Shown: positions 17,992 through 27,743, counted from the stretch's first letter. The stretch: 64,000 bases of DNA from Enterococcus mediterraneensis (GCF_900604485.1 NZ_UWOP01000001.1:667501-731500); one strand, 5' to 3'. Made by a program: numbers and translations. The notes: a model not told the origin generated them from the letters alone.

Positions 17992-19294
17992 GTGCTTCTC
18001 CTCCAAATTCTTGATAAGGTTGTTCATTTTCCAGCATTTGTTCATAGGACTGGCGTTTGACGATCAGCTGATCTTGACCGTCTTTGACTAAAACGACTGC
18101 TGGGATCGGCAATTTATTGTAATTGCTGGCCATCGAATAGCCATAAGCCCCTGTCGTAAAAGTCGCAAACAGATCTCCTGACGTAACATCCGGAATCTGC
18201 AGATCTTTGATCAAAATATCCGTGCTCTCGCAGGCCTTCCCTGAGATCGTCACGGTTTGTGTTGGTGTTTCCCATGCTTTATTGGCGATTAGACCGGTAT
18301 ATTCTGCTTGATAGAGTCCCGGACGGATATTGTCGGTCATCCCGCCATCAATGCTGACGTAAGTACGGATCCCCGGCAATTCTTTGATACTGCCGATAGT
18401 ATGCAGTGTGATCCCGGCTTCCGCTACGATGCTGCGGCCAGGCTCGATCACGATCTCTGGGCGGGGCATTTGATGTTCTTTGCAAAAGGCTTCCGTCAGT
18501 TCCATCAAAGGTTCCAGAAAATAGCGATAAGGTTTCCGCACATCATTTTCCGTATAGCGTACTCCGAAACCGCCGCCGTAATTCAATTCTTTGACGGCAT
18601 AATCAAAGCGTTGTTTCACTTCCAACGCCAGCCGCAACGCGACATTCGCCGCCGCTAAATGCGCGGAATTGTCGGATAATTGACTCCCCACATGGAAATG
18701 AAACCCTAAAAATTCCAGATTTGGCGCTTCGATGGCTTCTTGGACCAATGGAAACAAAATATCTTCTTCTAACGGAATCCCGAATTTGGAATCTTTCTGC
18801 CCGGTAGAAATAAACGCGTGGGTATCTGCTTTGACTTCAGGTGTGATACGGAAAAGGATCGCCGCAGTTTTATTTAGTCTTTGACAGATCGTCTGTAATA
18901 AAGCAACTTCCTGCAGGCTGTCCACGATGATCCGTCCAACACCGTAATCCACCGCCATTTCCAATTCATCAATTGATTTATTGTTCCCGTTGAATTCGAT
19001 TCGTTCTGCTGGAAAATCCGCTTTGATGGCGGTGTATAACTCTCCGCCGCTGACTACATCCAACGACAAGCCTTCCCGTTCGATGATCTTGACCATCGCT
19101 ACTGTCGAAAATGCTTTGCTGGCATAAGCCGCACGGGTGTTGGGATAACGATCTAAAAAGTCCTCCCGCAGCGCTTGGCATTGCGCGATGATCTCAGATT
19201 CGGAAAACACATACAGCGGTGTGCCGTATTTTTCTGCCAATGCTACTGTGTCGCAGCCATCCCAATATAAATGATTGTTTTTGATTTCTTTCAT
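17972..19294 (-). CDS. lysA: diaminopimelate decarboxylase
   Basis: A 440-residue fold-type III PLP enzyme making L-lysine from meso-DAP. PLP Lys lies in YASKAFST near residue 55; HFHVGSQ, the glycine-rich ELNYGGGFG, EPGRSIV and the catalytic Cys in SGKACESTDIL are all present, as is the GAYGYSMASNYN block. Start ATG 19,294 follows AAAGGAGCG; a longer frame upstream has no such site. It lies 71 bases after the deacetylase gene and overlaps dapF. The end product suits the lysine-type cross-bridge wall of enterococci. Confidence 0.96.
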   Translation of the reverse strand: MKEIKNNHLYWDGCDTVALAEKYGTPLYVFSESEIIAQCQALREDFLDRYPNTRAAYASKAFSTVAMVKIIEREGLSLDVVSGGELYTAIKADFPAERIEFNGNNKSIDELEMAVDYGVGRIIVDSLQEVALLQTICQRLNKTAAILFRITPEVKADTHAFISTGQKDSKFGIPLEEDILFPLVQEAIEAPNLEFLGFHFHVGSQLSDNSAHLAAANVALRLALEVKQRFDYAVKELNYGGGFGVRYTENDVRKPYRYFLEPLMELTEAFCKEHQMPRPEIVIEPGRSIVAEAGITLHTIGSIKELPGIRTYVSIDGGMTDNIRPGLYQAEYTGLIANKAWETPTQTVTISGKACESTDILIKDLQIPDVTSGDLFATFTTGAYGYSMASNYNKLPIPAVVLVKDGQDQLIVKRQSYEQMLENEQPYQEFGGEAHGHSFS

Positions 19295-19365
19295 CTTGTC
19301 GCTCCTTTTCATATATGAAATTTCATCACCTATCAACTATCTAAATAGTGGTTTTGAAAAAAGTA

Positions 19366-20520
19366 TTAGTCGTTTAACGCATCGATCAGTTTGACATAGC
19401 ATTGGATACCGCCCAACAGATTTTTTTCGTCAAACTGCATCTTGCCGCTGTGGAGCGGATAGGTATACCCTTTTTCTTCGTTGCGGATCCCTACAAAGAA
19501 AAACAGTCCGGGAACTACTTGTTGATACATGGAGAAATCTTCCGCCAATAAGTACGGTGCTGATTCCACATAGCTGTCGCCGGCAATTTTCTTTAAATCG
19601 TCTACCATTTCAGGATCATTGTCAACTACGCGATACATGTGATTGAAATCCACTGTGCCGACACAACCGTAACCTTTGGCGATCTCGGACGTTAATGTTT
19701 CAATCCGCTCCACCATCCGATCGTAGACCTCATCGCTGAAAGCCCGCATGGTCCCGTTGATCACAACTTTTCCGGCAATGATATTCATGGCTTCGCCGCC
19801 GTGGATATCCCCAAAAGTCAAGACGGCTGAATCCAGCGGACTGAGATTGCGGGAAATGATCGTATGCAGTCCTTGGATCACCGCCGCTGCCGCTAAGATC
19901 GCGTCTGATCCTTGTTGAGGCTGGGCACCGTGCGCGCTTTGTCCGGTGATGGTCAATGTCACTTCACCGTTTCGGGCCATCATACCGCCTTTGCGACAGG
20001 CGATCTTACCCTCTTCAAATTCTGGGAACAGATGCAGCCCGACGATTTTTTCAACGCCGAATCGAGCCAAAACGCCCGCATCGATCAGAAGTTGCGCGCC
20101 GCCCGGTCCTTCTTCTGCCGGTTGGAAAATCAGGACGATCTTACCGCGGACTGCCTCAGGATGTTCCGCTAAATATTTGGCAAAACCTAATAATGTAGCC
20201 ATATGCCCATCGTGACCGCAAGCGTGCATTTTTCCAAGATGATGAGAAGCAAACGCCGCACCGGTCTCTTCTGTCACCGGCAATCCGTCAATATCCGTTC
20301 GAAAGGCGATGGTTTTTCCGGGTCTGTCTCCTTCAAAGACTGCTATCAGTGCTGTATCCAATACTTCGTGGATCTCTTTGACACCAAAGGAAATCAGTTT
20401 TTCTTTGAGATATGCCGCTGTTTGAAATTCTTGCAGACCTAGCTCCGGTATTTGATGCAGTGCGCGCCGAAATTCTGTGACTTCCGGCAGCAATGCTTGT
20501 ATATTGGGTTCAATATTCAT
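19366..20520 (-). CDS. N-acetyldiaminopimelate deacetylase (M20 family)
   Basis: A 384-residue M20 metallopeptidase-like amidohydrolase. Metal ligands are seen in FRTDIDGLPVTEETG, the MHACGHDGHMATLLG block, QPAEEGPGGAQLL and the C-terminal LHSGKMQFDE. The sequence is of the Bacillus YkuR type, which removes the acetyl group from N-acetyl-LL-DAP, the last step of the acetylase branch. Context supports this over a generic aminoacylase: lysA and dapF follow and dapA-dapB-dapH diverge from it. Start ATG 20,520. First gene of the leftward operon. Confidence 0.9.
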   Translation of the reverse strand: MNIEPNIQALLPEVTEFRRALHQIPELGLQEFQTAAYLKEKLISFGVKEIHEVLDTALIAVFEGDRPGKTIAFRTDIDGLPVTEETGAAFASHHLGKMHACGHDGHMATLLGFAKYLAEHPEAVRGKIVLIFQPAEEGPGGAQLLIDAGVLARFGVEKIVGLHLFPEFEEGKIACRKGGMMARNGEVTLTITGQSAHGAQPQQGSDAILAAAAVIQGLHTIISRNLSPLDSAVLTFGDIHGGEAMNIIAGKVVINGTMRAFSDEVYDRMVERIETLTSEIAKGYGCVGTVDFNHMYRVVDNDPEMVDDLKKIAGDSYVESAPYLLAEDFSMYQQVVPGLFFFVGIRNEEKGYTYPLHSGKMQFDEKNLLGGIQCYVKLIDALND

Positions 20521-20632
20521 TTTTCTACATTCCTTTCTCAGGATTTAGCAAGTTACTCTCTGAATATCATTGCTATTTTTTTTCATTATAGTATATAATT
20601 CTAATATTCCTATAATTTTTTTGAATAAAACT

Positions 20633-20647
20633 ATTTTTCTGAATTTT
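20633..20647. promoter_or_regulatory. possible CodY box between the lysine operons
   Basis: ATTTTTCTGAATTTT matches the CodY consensus AATTTTCWGAAAATT at 12 of 15 positions. It lies in the 167-base divergent region, 50 bases before dapA, inside a wider AT palindrome (TGAATAAAA ... TTTTTATTCA, about 20,622-20,654). No L-box or T-box structure is evident. Confidence 0.4.
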
Positions 20648-20696
20648 TTATTCAAACAAAACGATTATTTTGGAAAACTGAAAGGATGTGTTGTAT

Positions 20697-21578
20697 GTGG
20701 CAATTTTTGAAGGCGCCGGGGTCGCATTGGTCACCCCAATGAAAAAAGATGGAACAGTGGATTTTGATAAATTGAAGGCATTGGTGGAATGGCATGTCAA
20801 GAAGGGCACCGATGCGCTGATTGCTTGCGGTACAACAGGAGAAGCCTCTACCTTAGATGATGAAGAACATATCGTGGTCATCGAAGCGGTCGTCAAACAA
20901 GTCGCCGGCCGAATCCCTGTGATCGGCGGTACAGGCTCTAATAATACCCAGCATGGGATCCATTTATCAAAAGAAGCGGAACGAGTAGGCGCGGATGCAC
21001 TGCTGGTAGTGACGCCTTATTATAATAAAGCAACGAAAAAAAGTTTGATCACTCATTACAAAGCGATCTGCGAGTCAGTCTCTTTGCCAGTGATCTTGTA
21101 TTCTGTCGCTTCTCGGACAGGCATGAATCTGACACCAGACCTTGTAGCAGAATTGAAAAAAATCCCGAATATCAAAGGAATCAAAGAAGCCAGCGGTGAT
21201 ATCTCACAAATCGTTGAGATCGCCCGTTTAGTGGATGAAGATTTCGCGCTTTATTCCGGAAATGACGATCAAGTAGTACCGATCTTATCTGTCGGCGGTT
21301 CCGGTGTCATCTCCACCATCGGCAACATCGCGCCGGAACAAGCTTCCCGCTTAGTCCATTCCTTTTTGGATGGCGATGTGAAAACCGCGCGTGAGATCCA
21401 ACTAGCGCAAAAACCGTTGATCGATGTTTTATTCAGCGAGGTCAATCCTGTGCCAGTCAAAGCGGCGGTCTCTCTTTTAGGAAAATGCGAAATGAACTAT
21501 CGTCTGCCGTTGGATGTCCCTGAGGAAGAAACCTTGAATGCATTGAAACGGGAAATGTCTGCCTACGGTTTATTATAG
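20697..21578 (+). CDS. dapA: 4-hydroxy-tetrahydrodipicolinate synthase
   Basis: A TIM-barrel class I aldolase of about 293 residues that condenses pyruvate with aspartate semialdehyde, the committed step to DAP and lysine. Recognised blocks: FEGAGVALVTPM, ALIACGTTGEASTL, VVTPYYNK with the proton-relay Tyr, and IKGIKEASGD with the Schiff-base Lys. The loop usually reading YNVPGRTG is YSVASRTG, a mild divergence. The start is uncertain: GTG 20,697 is preferred (AAAGGA ten bases before); TTG 20,691 and GTG 20,688 are alternatives. First gene of dapA-dapB-dapH. Confidence 0.94.
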   Translation: MAIFEGAGVALVTPMKKDGTVDFDKLKALVEWHVKKGTDALIACGTTGEASTLDDEEHIVVIEAVVKQVAGRIPVIGGTGSNNTQHGIHLSKEAERVGADALLVVTPYYNKATKKSLITHYKAICESVSLPVILYSVASRTGMNLTPDLVAELKKIPNIKGIKEASGDISQIVEIARLVDEDFALYSGNDDQVVPILSVGGSGVISTIGNIAPEQASRLVHSFLDGDVKTAREIQLAQKPLIDVLFSEVNPVPVKAAVSLLGKCEMNYRLPLDVPEEETLNALKREMSAYGLL

Positions 21579-21623
21579 AAACAGACATGATTCAGTAGTT
21601 TTTGAACAACTTAGGAGGTTACC

Positions 21624-22376
21624 ATGAAAAAAATATTGCTTAGCGGCAGTAACGGACGAATGGGAAAAGTATTGCAGCAGCTGATCGCGCAAGATCCTGA
21701 ATTAGTAATTGTTGCCGGCATTGATCGCCATCCGGAGACAGCCAGCGGATTTCCTGTTTATCAACAGCCAGAAGAAGTCAAAGAAGAAATAGATCTGGTG
21801 ATCGACTTTTCTCATTACAGCGTTGTACCGGATCTATTGAACGTTTGTGTGGAACGTGGTTGGCCGATCGTGGTAGCGACCACCGGACTTCCGAAAGAAA
21901 CCAACGCCATGTTGGCGATCGCAGCCAAAGTCATCCCGGTCTTTTATTCTGCTAATATGTCTTTAGGGATCAATGTCCTGATCAAAGCACTGCAAGCGAT
22001 CTCCCCTGCATTGGCGGCAGATTTTGATATCGAAATCATCGAAAAACACCACAATCAGAAAAAAGATGCCCCTAGCGGAACAGCCTTGCTGTTAGCGGAC
22101 AAGATCAACGAAGTCTTGCCGGAAAAGAAAACCTATGTCTACGGACGTTCCGGGACTGAAAATGAAAATCCTAAAAACGAATTAGGCATCCACGCGGTTC
22201 GGGGCGGAACGATCCCCGGTGAACACACCGTCCTTTATGCAGGTCCTGATGAGATCATCGAGCTTACTCATACAGCGTTATCTCGTGATATCTTTGCCAA
22301 TGGTGCGCTAAAAGCCGCAAACTTTTTACTGAAACAGCCAGCCGGACTTTACAGCATGGCTGATCTATTAAAATAG
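21624..22376 (+). CDS. dapB: 4-hydroxy-tetrahydrodipicolinate reductase
   Basis: A 250-residue NAD(P)H-dependent reductase. The N-terminal Rossmann motif reads KILLSGSNGRMGK, the VATTGLPKE loop binds cofactor, and the catalytic EKHHNQKKDAPSGTALLLAD block (His and Lys) is intact, followed by HAVRGGTIPGEHTVLYAG. It reduces the DapA product. Start ATG 21,624 after TTAGGAGG. Gaps of 45 and 18 bases to dapA and dapH show one operon. Confidence 0.96.
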   Translation: MKKILLSGSNGRMGKVLQQLIAQDPELVIVAGIDRHPETASGFPVYQQPEEVKEEIDLVIDFSHYSVVPDLLNVCVERGWPIVVATTGLPKETNAMLAIAAKVIPVFYSANMSLGINVLIKALQAISPALAADFDIEIIEKHHNQKKDAPSGTALLLADKINEVLPEKKTYVYGRSGTENENPKNELGIHAVRGGTIPGEHTVLYAGPDEIIELTHTALSRDIFANGALKAANFLLKQPAGLYSMADLLK

Positions 22377-22394
22377 AAAGAAACGAGGGAACCT

Positions 22395-23108
22395 ATGTCT
22401 GAGATCCAATTTTCCAATCCTTATGAATTAGCAAAATATATCAAAAACGCGACCAAAGAAACACCGGTCAAAGCCTATATCCAAGGTGATCTTTCTGGTG
22501 TCGCGACTGATACAGTCAAATTATTCGGCAGTCAAAACTTTTGGCTGGCGATCGGTGATGACGAACCTGTCAAAGCCTTTCTTGACGAACATCAAGACAA
22601 GATCCAAACCACACATCTTGAAAACGACCGCCGCAATTCCGCGATCCCACTGCTGGATCTGACCACTGTAGACGCGCGGATCGAACCCGGCGCGTTTATC
22701 CGTGATCAAGCAGTCATCGGGAAAAACGCTGTGATCATGATGGGTGCAGTCATCAATATCGGTGCAGTCATCGGTGAAGAATCCATGATCGACATGGGCG
22801 CGGTCTTAGGTGCCCGGGCGACTGTTGGCAAAAAAGCCCACATCGGTGCGGGAGCCGTGTTAGCCGGTGTTCTTGAGCCACCTTCAGCAAGTCCTGTAGT
22901 GATTGAAGATGATGTTTTAGTAGGTGCTAATGCCGTTGTTCTGGAAGGCGTTCGGGTCGGTAAAGGCGCAGTAGTTGCCGCAGGTTCCGTCGTTACGGAA
23001 GATGTGCCGGCTGGTGCCGTCGTTGCTGGTTCACCGGCAAAAATCATCAAAATGAAAGACGAAAAAACCGCCGCTAAAACTGAATTTTTAGACGATCTGC
23101 GCGGCTGA
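22395..23108 (+). CDS. dapH: tetrahydrodipicolinate N-acetyltransferase
   Basis: A 237-residue acyltransferase with a left-handed beta helix: hexapeptide repeats run from about residue 95 to 215 ([21 protein letters not shown], then [13 protein letters not shown] and [16 protein letters not shown]). The N-terminal domain ([21 protein letters not shown]) is that of the Bacillus/enterococcal acetyl-CoA enzyme rather than the succinylase DapD. It fixes the pathway here as the acetylase branch, matching the deacetylase upstream. The N-acetyl-DAP aminotransferase is not in this window. Confidence 0.94.
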   Translation: MSEIQFSNPYELAKYIKNATKETPVKAYIQGDLSGVATDTVKLFGSQNFWLAIGDDEPVKAFLDEHQDKIQTTHLENDRRNSAIPLLDLTTVDARIEPGAFIRDQAVIGKNAVIMMGAVINIGAVIGEESMIDMGAVLGARATVGKKAHIGAGAVLAGVLEPPSASPVVIEDDVLVGANAVVLEGVRVGKGAVVAAGSVVTEDVPAGAVVAGSPAKIIKMKDEKTAAKTEFLDDLRG

Positions 23109-23138
23109 TCTGTCTTCCTTTTCATTAATCTAAATGAC

Positions 23139-23187
23139 AAAAACGTTCCTGCTTAAACGATGTTTAAAGCAGGAACGTTTTTTTAAT
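23139..23187. terminator. bidirectional terminator
   Basis: Long stem (AAACGTTCCTGCTT / AAGCAGGAACGTTT cores, 23,139-23,181) followed by Ts; shared by dapH and the convergent ABC transporter gene. Confidence 0.95.
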
Positions 23188-25165
23188 CTGCCGACAGTGC
23201 GTCGATCGGATTTAATCGTGAAGCTCTTCTTGAAGGCAACAATGCTGCTAAGAAAGAGATCACCACAGCGATCACGATAGCAAAAATGATATTGCCTAAA
23301 GTGATTTGAACCATATTGAATTTCACGATCGAATACAACATGTGATTCAATAGACTGCCGAATCCGTAAGACAGGATCAGTGCAAAACCAGCTGAGAACA
23401 GACCGATCAAGACTGACTCAGAAGTAAACAAACGACGGATATCTTTTTTCCGTTCACCTAAGGCCCGTAAGATCCCGATCTCTTTTGTGCGTTCTGAAAC
23501 TGACATGTACATCGTCACGATGATCATCAATGCGGAAACCACTAAGGAGACCCCGGCGATCGCGGAAAGAACGGTCGAAGCGATACTTACATATTGATTG
23601 ACGGTATCTAAAATATCGCCGACTGTGATGGCACCAAACACATATTTTCCATCCATCTTCACATTTTGGATCGCTTTTCCGACAGATTTCACATTTTTTG
23701 TGTCATCTACATCGACTGAAACGGTGTTGCTGTTGGTATTCGCGTGAGCTTTTTCCAACATTGTCCGCATCGTTTGATAATTTGTCGCGGTGATGGCGCC
23801 GGCTTGCCCCCCATCACTGATCCCAGAAACTTTGACTTCGCTTTTGACTTGTACTGGTTGATTGTTTTCATCATACCAAGGCAATGTCAAAGTGACGGTT
23901 TTGCCGATCAGCTTCTTGTAGTCCTTCTCGCTTGTCAACGCGATCGCTTGACCTTTATCGATCACGACTTCATTCTTTCCGGGAGCTTTCCCGTTTTTGA
24001 CGGTATCATCCGTAAAAGATTTCGACCATGTTTGTAATCCGGAACTGTTGACGTTTTTTTCTTCATAATTCAATGAATAAGTACTTAACTGATACCCAGG
24101 TTCAACAGTTTCTACGTGGGACAAATCTTTCAGCTTATCGATCTGCTGATCTGTGAAAGACAGTTTGTCGGGTTCGTTGGCGTATTCCCCCATCGACTGC
24201 TGCAGCTCTTCTATCGACATCTTCTTGCCAGTCGGATTTTTCATCACCATCACTGTATTGGGATTGACCATGGAATTGATCTGGTCTTTGATAAATGCGT
24301 TGACCCCATTTCCCAGGCCGCTGAACAGTAGCACAGCAAAGATCCCGATAGCTGTTCCCAGCATGATCAATGAGTTTCGCCAAAAATTATAGCTCAAATG
24401 CTTGAAGGCGTTCTTGTAACTGCCGATAGCTGACAAGACTTTCGGCGTAATGGAGAGATCTCTTTCCGGCAATGGATAAGCAGGACGGATCCGCAGGTCA
24501 TCGTCGATCTTCCCATCTGAAAGTTTGACGATCCGCGTCCCATGATCTGCCACTTCCTGTGAGTGAGTCACAGTGATGACCAGTTTTCCTTCTTCCGCGA
24601 TCTCGCTTAAAAGCGTTAGAACTTCTTTGGTATTTTGCGAATCCAACGCACCGGTCGGTTCATCTGCGATAATGATCTCAGGATTGCTGGCAAGTGCCCG
24701 CGCGATGGCTACCCGTTGTTTTTGTCCGCCGGATAATTGATTGGGATGCTTTTTCAAGTGATCGCCCAATCCGACTTTTTCCAATAATTCAGTCGCTCGT
24801 TGTTTTCGTTCGCCGCTGGAAAGATTGGTCATCTCAAGGGAAACGAGAACATTTTCCAATATATTCAAATGAGTGATCAAATTATAAGACTGATAAATAT
24901 AGCCGATGGTACCGCGACGGTAATCATCCAATTGTTTTTCTTTTTTATGATCTAGGCGCCGTCCTTCGATAATGACTTCGCCTTCGAATTGACGATCCAG
25001 ACCGCCAATGATATTCATCAGCGTCGATTTTCCCCCACCGGATTCCCCCAAAATCGAAACGAACTCGCCCCGTTCAAAGGACAGATCGATGCCGTTTAAT
25101 ACAGGAAATTCCTCTTTTCCTAAAAAATATGACTTGTGGATATCGTGCAATTCTAAAAAAGCCAT
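23183..25165 (-). CDS. MacB-like ABC transporter, ATPase fused to FtsX-type permease
   Basis: A 660-residue single-chain half transporter. Residues 1-230 are a LolD/MacB-type ATPase: Walker A GESGGGKST, Q-loop YIYQSYNLI, signature LSGGQKQR, Walker B IIIADEPTGALD and switch VTHSQEVADHG. The remainder is an FtsX/MacB permease: one helix near 265-285, a periplasmic-type extracellular domain of about 200 residues, then three C-terminal helices. Substrates of such pumps are peptides, lipids or antimicrobials. In Gram-positives ATPase and permease are usually separate, so the fusion is notable. Start ATG 25,165 after GGGTGATAGG. No accessory MacA-like gene is adjacent. Confidence 0.9.
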   Translation of the reverse strand: MAFLELHDIHKSYFLGKEEFPVLNGIDLSFERGEFVSILGESGGGKSTLMNIIGGLDRQFEGEVIIEGRRLDHKKEKQLDDYRRGTIGYIYQSYNLITHLNILENVLVSLEMTNLSSGERKQRATELLEKVGLGDHLKKHPNQLSGGQKQRVAIARALASNPEIIIADEPTGALDSQNTKEVLTLLSEIAEEGKLVITVTHSQEVADHGTRIVKLSDGKIDDDLRIRPAYPLPERDLSITPKVLSAIGSYKNAFKHLSYNFWRNSLIMLGTAIGIFAVLLFSGLGNGVNAFIKDQINSMVNPNTVMVMKNPTGKKMSIEELQQSMGEYANEPDKLSFTDQQIDKLKDLSHVETVEPGYQLSTYSLNYEEKNVNSSGLQTWSKSFTDDTVKNGKAPGKNEVVIDKGQAIALTSEKDYKKLIGKTVTLTLPWYDENNQPVQVKSEVKVSGISDGGQAGAITATNYQTMRTMLEKAHANTNSNTVSVDVDDTKNVKSVGKAIQNVKMDGKYVFGAITVGDILDTVNQYVSIASTVLSAIAGVSLVVSALMIIVTMYMSVSERTKEIGILRALGERKKDIRRLFTSESVLIGLFSAGFALILSYGFGSLLNHMLYSIVKFNMVQITLGNIIFAIVIAVVISFLAALLPSRRASRLNPIDALSAD

Positions 25166-25419
25166 ACCTATCACCCTCTTTTCTGTAAAATAACATGTTT
25201 TACTATATAGAAGAAGAGAAGAAAAGTCATCCTTCTTTAGTCTCAGAAAACAGTTACATAACAGAAATCTTAGAAAAAAAGCACCCGCAGCACACAGAGC
25301 GCAGACAACCATCCAAACGATCATAAAAACAGGTTTTCCATCTAACTGCAATGCAGAGTAAAAGCTGTTTTGTTTGAGTGTGGTTGTCCAGCTCCATTGC
25401 TGGGGCACTTTTCATAGGG

Positions 25420-26385
25420 TTATTTTTCTTCGGTCTGCTCAGTAAATACACGGCAGACTTCTTGGATCTGTTGATAGATTTCTTCGGCTTCTGCCAATGT
25501 AGCGGCATTGGCACCGCTGGCTAGAGGATGTCCGCCGCCATGGTGCTGCTTGGCGATCTCATTGATCACCGGGCCTTTCGAACGCAACCGAACACGATAA
25601 TATCCTTCCGGCTGCTGAACAAAGATCCCCCACGCCAAAACTGTATCGATCATCCCCGGTAGCGGCACTAGACCGGCAGTTTCCGAATCATCGACTCCAA
25701 AAGACGCCAAAGTTTCTTTGGTCAACACCACGCGAGCTGCGCCATATTCATCCACTTCGATATTTTCGTAGAGATAACCGGACAAACGGGCAACTTCCAT
25801 CGTGATCTGCTGCAGCTGACGATTCAATTCCGCCGCGTCAAAATCATAATCTATCAAGCGTCCGGCGATATTCAATGTATAAGAAGTCGTTGCCGGATAC
25901 AAGAAACGACCGGTATCACCAACGATGCCTGCGTACAGCAGACGTGCTGCCGCACTGTTGACTTTCAATTCATCAGGAAAAGAAAACGCGAAATCAGCGA
26001 TCATCTCGCTGCAGCTGCTGGCTTTTGTATTTACCCAAACGATATCCCCGTAAGGTTCGTCATTGGGATGATGATCGATCTTGATCAGTTTGCTGCCGCG
26101 GTCATAGCGGGGGTCGCTGACGCGAGGCGCATTGGCGGTGTCAGTGACGATCACCAGCGCATCTTGATAAAAATCATCAGGGATATCATCCATTTTTGCC
26201 AAGAATTCCAAATCGGCTACCGTACTGCCCACTTGGTAGATTTCTTTTTCGGGAAAACTTGCCCGCAAGATCTCCGCCAAACCGGCTTGCGAGCCGATCG
26301 CGTCAGGATCAGGGCGCATATGCCGATGGATGATGATCCGTTGATAGGTTTTGATTGTTTCTAAAATCTCATGTCTAATGTTCAT
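25420..26385 (-). CDS. nrnA: DHH/DHHA1 phosphoesterase, bifunctional oligoribonuclease/PAP phosphatase NrnA
   Basis: A 321-residue DHH-family enzyme that degrades nanoRNAs (and pGpG/pApA) and can dephosphorylate pAp. Seen in order: HRHMRPDPDAIGSQ (metal site), VTDTANAPR, KLIKIDHHPND (DHH motif), the GIVGDTGRF block and C-terminal DHHA1 with HHGGGHPLASGA. No membrane segments, so it is NrnA rather than GdpP. Starts 17 bases after the end of the CBS/DRTGG gene on the same strand; the three genes from 28,421 to 25,420 look like one operon. Confidence 0.93.
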   Translation of the reverse strand: MNIRHEILETIKTYQRIIIHRHMRPDPDAIGSQAGLAEILRASFPEKEIYQVGSTVADLEFLAKMDDIPDDFYQDALVIVTDTANAPRVSDPRYDRGSKLIKIDHHPNDEPYGDIVWVNTKASSCSEMIADFAFSFPDELKVNSAAARLLYAGIVGDTGRFLYPATTSYTLNIAGRLIDYDFDAAELNRQLQQITMEVARLSGYLYENIEVDEYGAARVVLTKETLASFGVDDSETAGLVPLPGMIDTVLAWGIFVQQPEGYYRVRLRSKGPVINEIAKQHHGGGHPLASGANAATLAEAEEIYQQIQEVCRVFTEQTEEK

Positions 26386-26402
26386 TCTTTCTCCATTCTA
26401 CG

Positions 26403-27734
26403 TTATGGCCGTTCCATTACTTGGCTCACAACGATCGCCTTAGCCACCAATGTGTTCTCAATATAGATCTCGATATCGAGTTTTGCGGAGCGCCGGCCTA
26501 GTTCTAAAATTCGCGGATAGATCGCCAATTCGCTTTCCAATTGGATCAGGCGGAAATAATGCAGATTGACTTGTTCGATCCAACTGTTGCGCCGTTGATT
26601 CAACAACATCATTCGTTTCGCGGCATTGCCGACGACTTCGCTCAACACACCAAATGAGATCGTTCCGACTTCATTGACCATTTGCGGTGAAACGATAAAT
26701 TTAAAATACGGGCGATCCAGTTTTTTTCCTTCAACATCTTGCTCAATAATCTGGATCTCTGCTGAAATCTGATCGGAAATGGTATCAGCGACTTGGGTCT
26801 GCCGTTGGACCAATTGCATGGCTTTCATGACATCTTGCCGAGTCACCAGCCCTAGCAATGACAGATCGTCTGCTACGACCGGCATCACTTCAAGTCCGTC
26901 CCAGATCATTTGATGACTGACTGACGCCACGCTCATTTCCTTTTTAACAACGATCGGATCTCTGGTCATTACTCGTTCAATCAGCTGGGTATCCGCTTTT
27001 TCCAAAATGTCTTTGGCCGTAGCGATCCCCACGACACGCAGGTTTTTATTGACCACAGGGAAACGGGAATGCCCTGTTTCTTCCGCCAATCGCTTGTACT
27101 CTTTGACTGTATCGTGCACATGTAAATAGCGGGTCTTTTCCAATGACATATAGATGTCACTGACCAGCAGGATATCTTTTTTGATCAGCTGATCGCTTAA
27201 CGCGCGGTTGATCATCGTCGCTACGGTAAAGGTATCATACGTCGTCCGCAAGATCGGCAGTTCTAATTCATCCGCTAAACGGCAGATGTCTTCTGAAGTA
27301 TCGAATCCACCGGTGATCAAGACTGCCGCACCGTCTTCTAACGCCAGACGATGGACTTCCTCCCGGTTACCAACGATCATCAATGAACCCGGTGTGATAT
27401 ACCGCTCCATCGCTTCTTCTTTCATGGCGCCGATCACAAAACGATTCAGGGTTTTGTTCAAACCGGATTTTCCGCCAAGAACGTCTCCTTCGATGAACTG
27501 TACGACCTCACCAAAAGTCAGTTTTTCAATATGTTTTTTTAGTTTCCGTTCGATACGGATCGTTCCTACTCGTTGGATCGTAGAAACCAGCCCAATATTT
27601 TCCGCGTCTTTGATGGCGCGATACGCAGTCCCTTCGCTGACGGATAACGCTTTGGCGATCCCGCGCACTGAAATACGTTCTCCTACCGGCAGATTTTCAA
27701 TATGGGCTAAAATCAAATCATGTTTTGTCGCCAT
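26403..27734 (-). CDS. DRTGG/CBS-domain regulator with hot-dog domain (YtoI-like)
   Basis: A 443-residue multidomain protein: winged HTH (residues 1-65, ISVRGIAKALSVSEGTAYRAIKDAE), a DRTGG domain (about 75-190), two CBS motifs (about 200-315, nucleotide sensors) and a C-terminal hot-dog/thioesterase-like domain (about 330-440). This is the YtoI architecture of Bacilli. The ligand is unknown; adenosine nucleotides are usual for CBS pairs. Its partner genes (nrnA, a metal-dependent hydrolase) suggest a link to nucleotide turnover or second messengers, as inference. Start ATG 27,734 after AGGAGAATT. Confidence 0.88.
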   Translation of the reverse strand: MATKHDLILAHIENLPVGERISVRGIAKALSVSEGTAYRAIKDAENIGLVSTIQRVGTIRIERKLKKHIEKLTFGEVVQFIEGDVLGGKSGLNKTLNRFVIGAMKEEAMERYITPGSLMIVGNREEVHRLALEDGAAVLITGGFDTSEDICRLADELELPILRTTYDTFTVATMINRALSDQLIKKDILLVSDIYMSLEKTRYLHVHDTVKEYKRLAEETGHSRFPVVNKNLRVVGIATAKDILEKADTQLIERVMTRDPIVVKKEMSVASVSHQMIWDGLEVMPVVADDLSLLGLVTRQDVMKAMQLVQRQTQVADTISDQISAEIQIIEQDVEGKKLDRPYFKFIVSPQMVNEVGTISFGVLSEVVGNAAKRMMLLNQRRNSWIEQVNLHYFRLIQLESELAIYPRILELGRRSAKLDIEIYIENTLVAKAIVVSQVMERP

Positions 27735-27743
27735 AAAATTCTC

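Noticed and set aside
20521-20696. lysine riboswitch upstream of dapA
   Set aside because: Only about 170 AT-rich bases without the conserved L-box core; too short for the riboswitch plus both promoters.
25166-25408. 81-codon in-frame extension of the ABC transporter with a hydrophobic segment
   Set aside because: The ATPase start at 25,165 has a good ribosome binding site and matches the family's N-terminus. The extension looks like a chance frame, although a small membrane peptide cannot be fully excluded.
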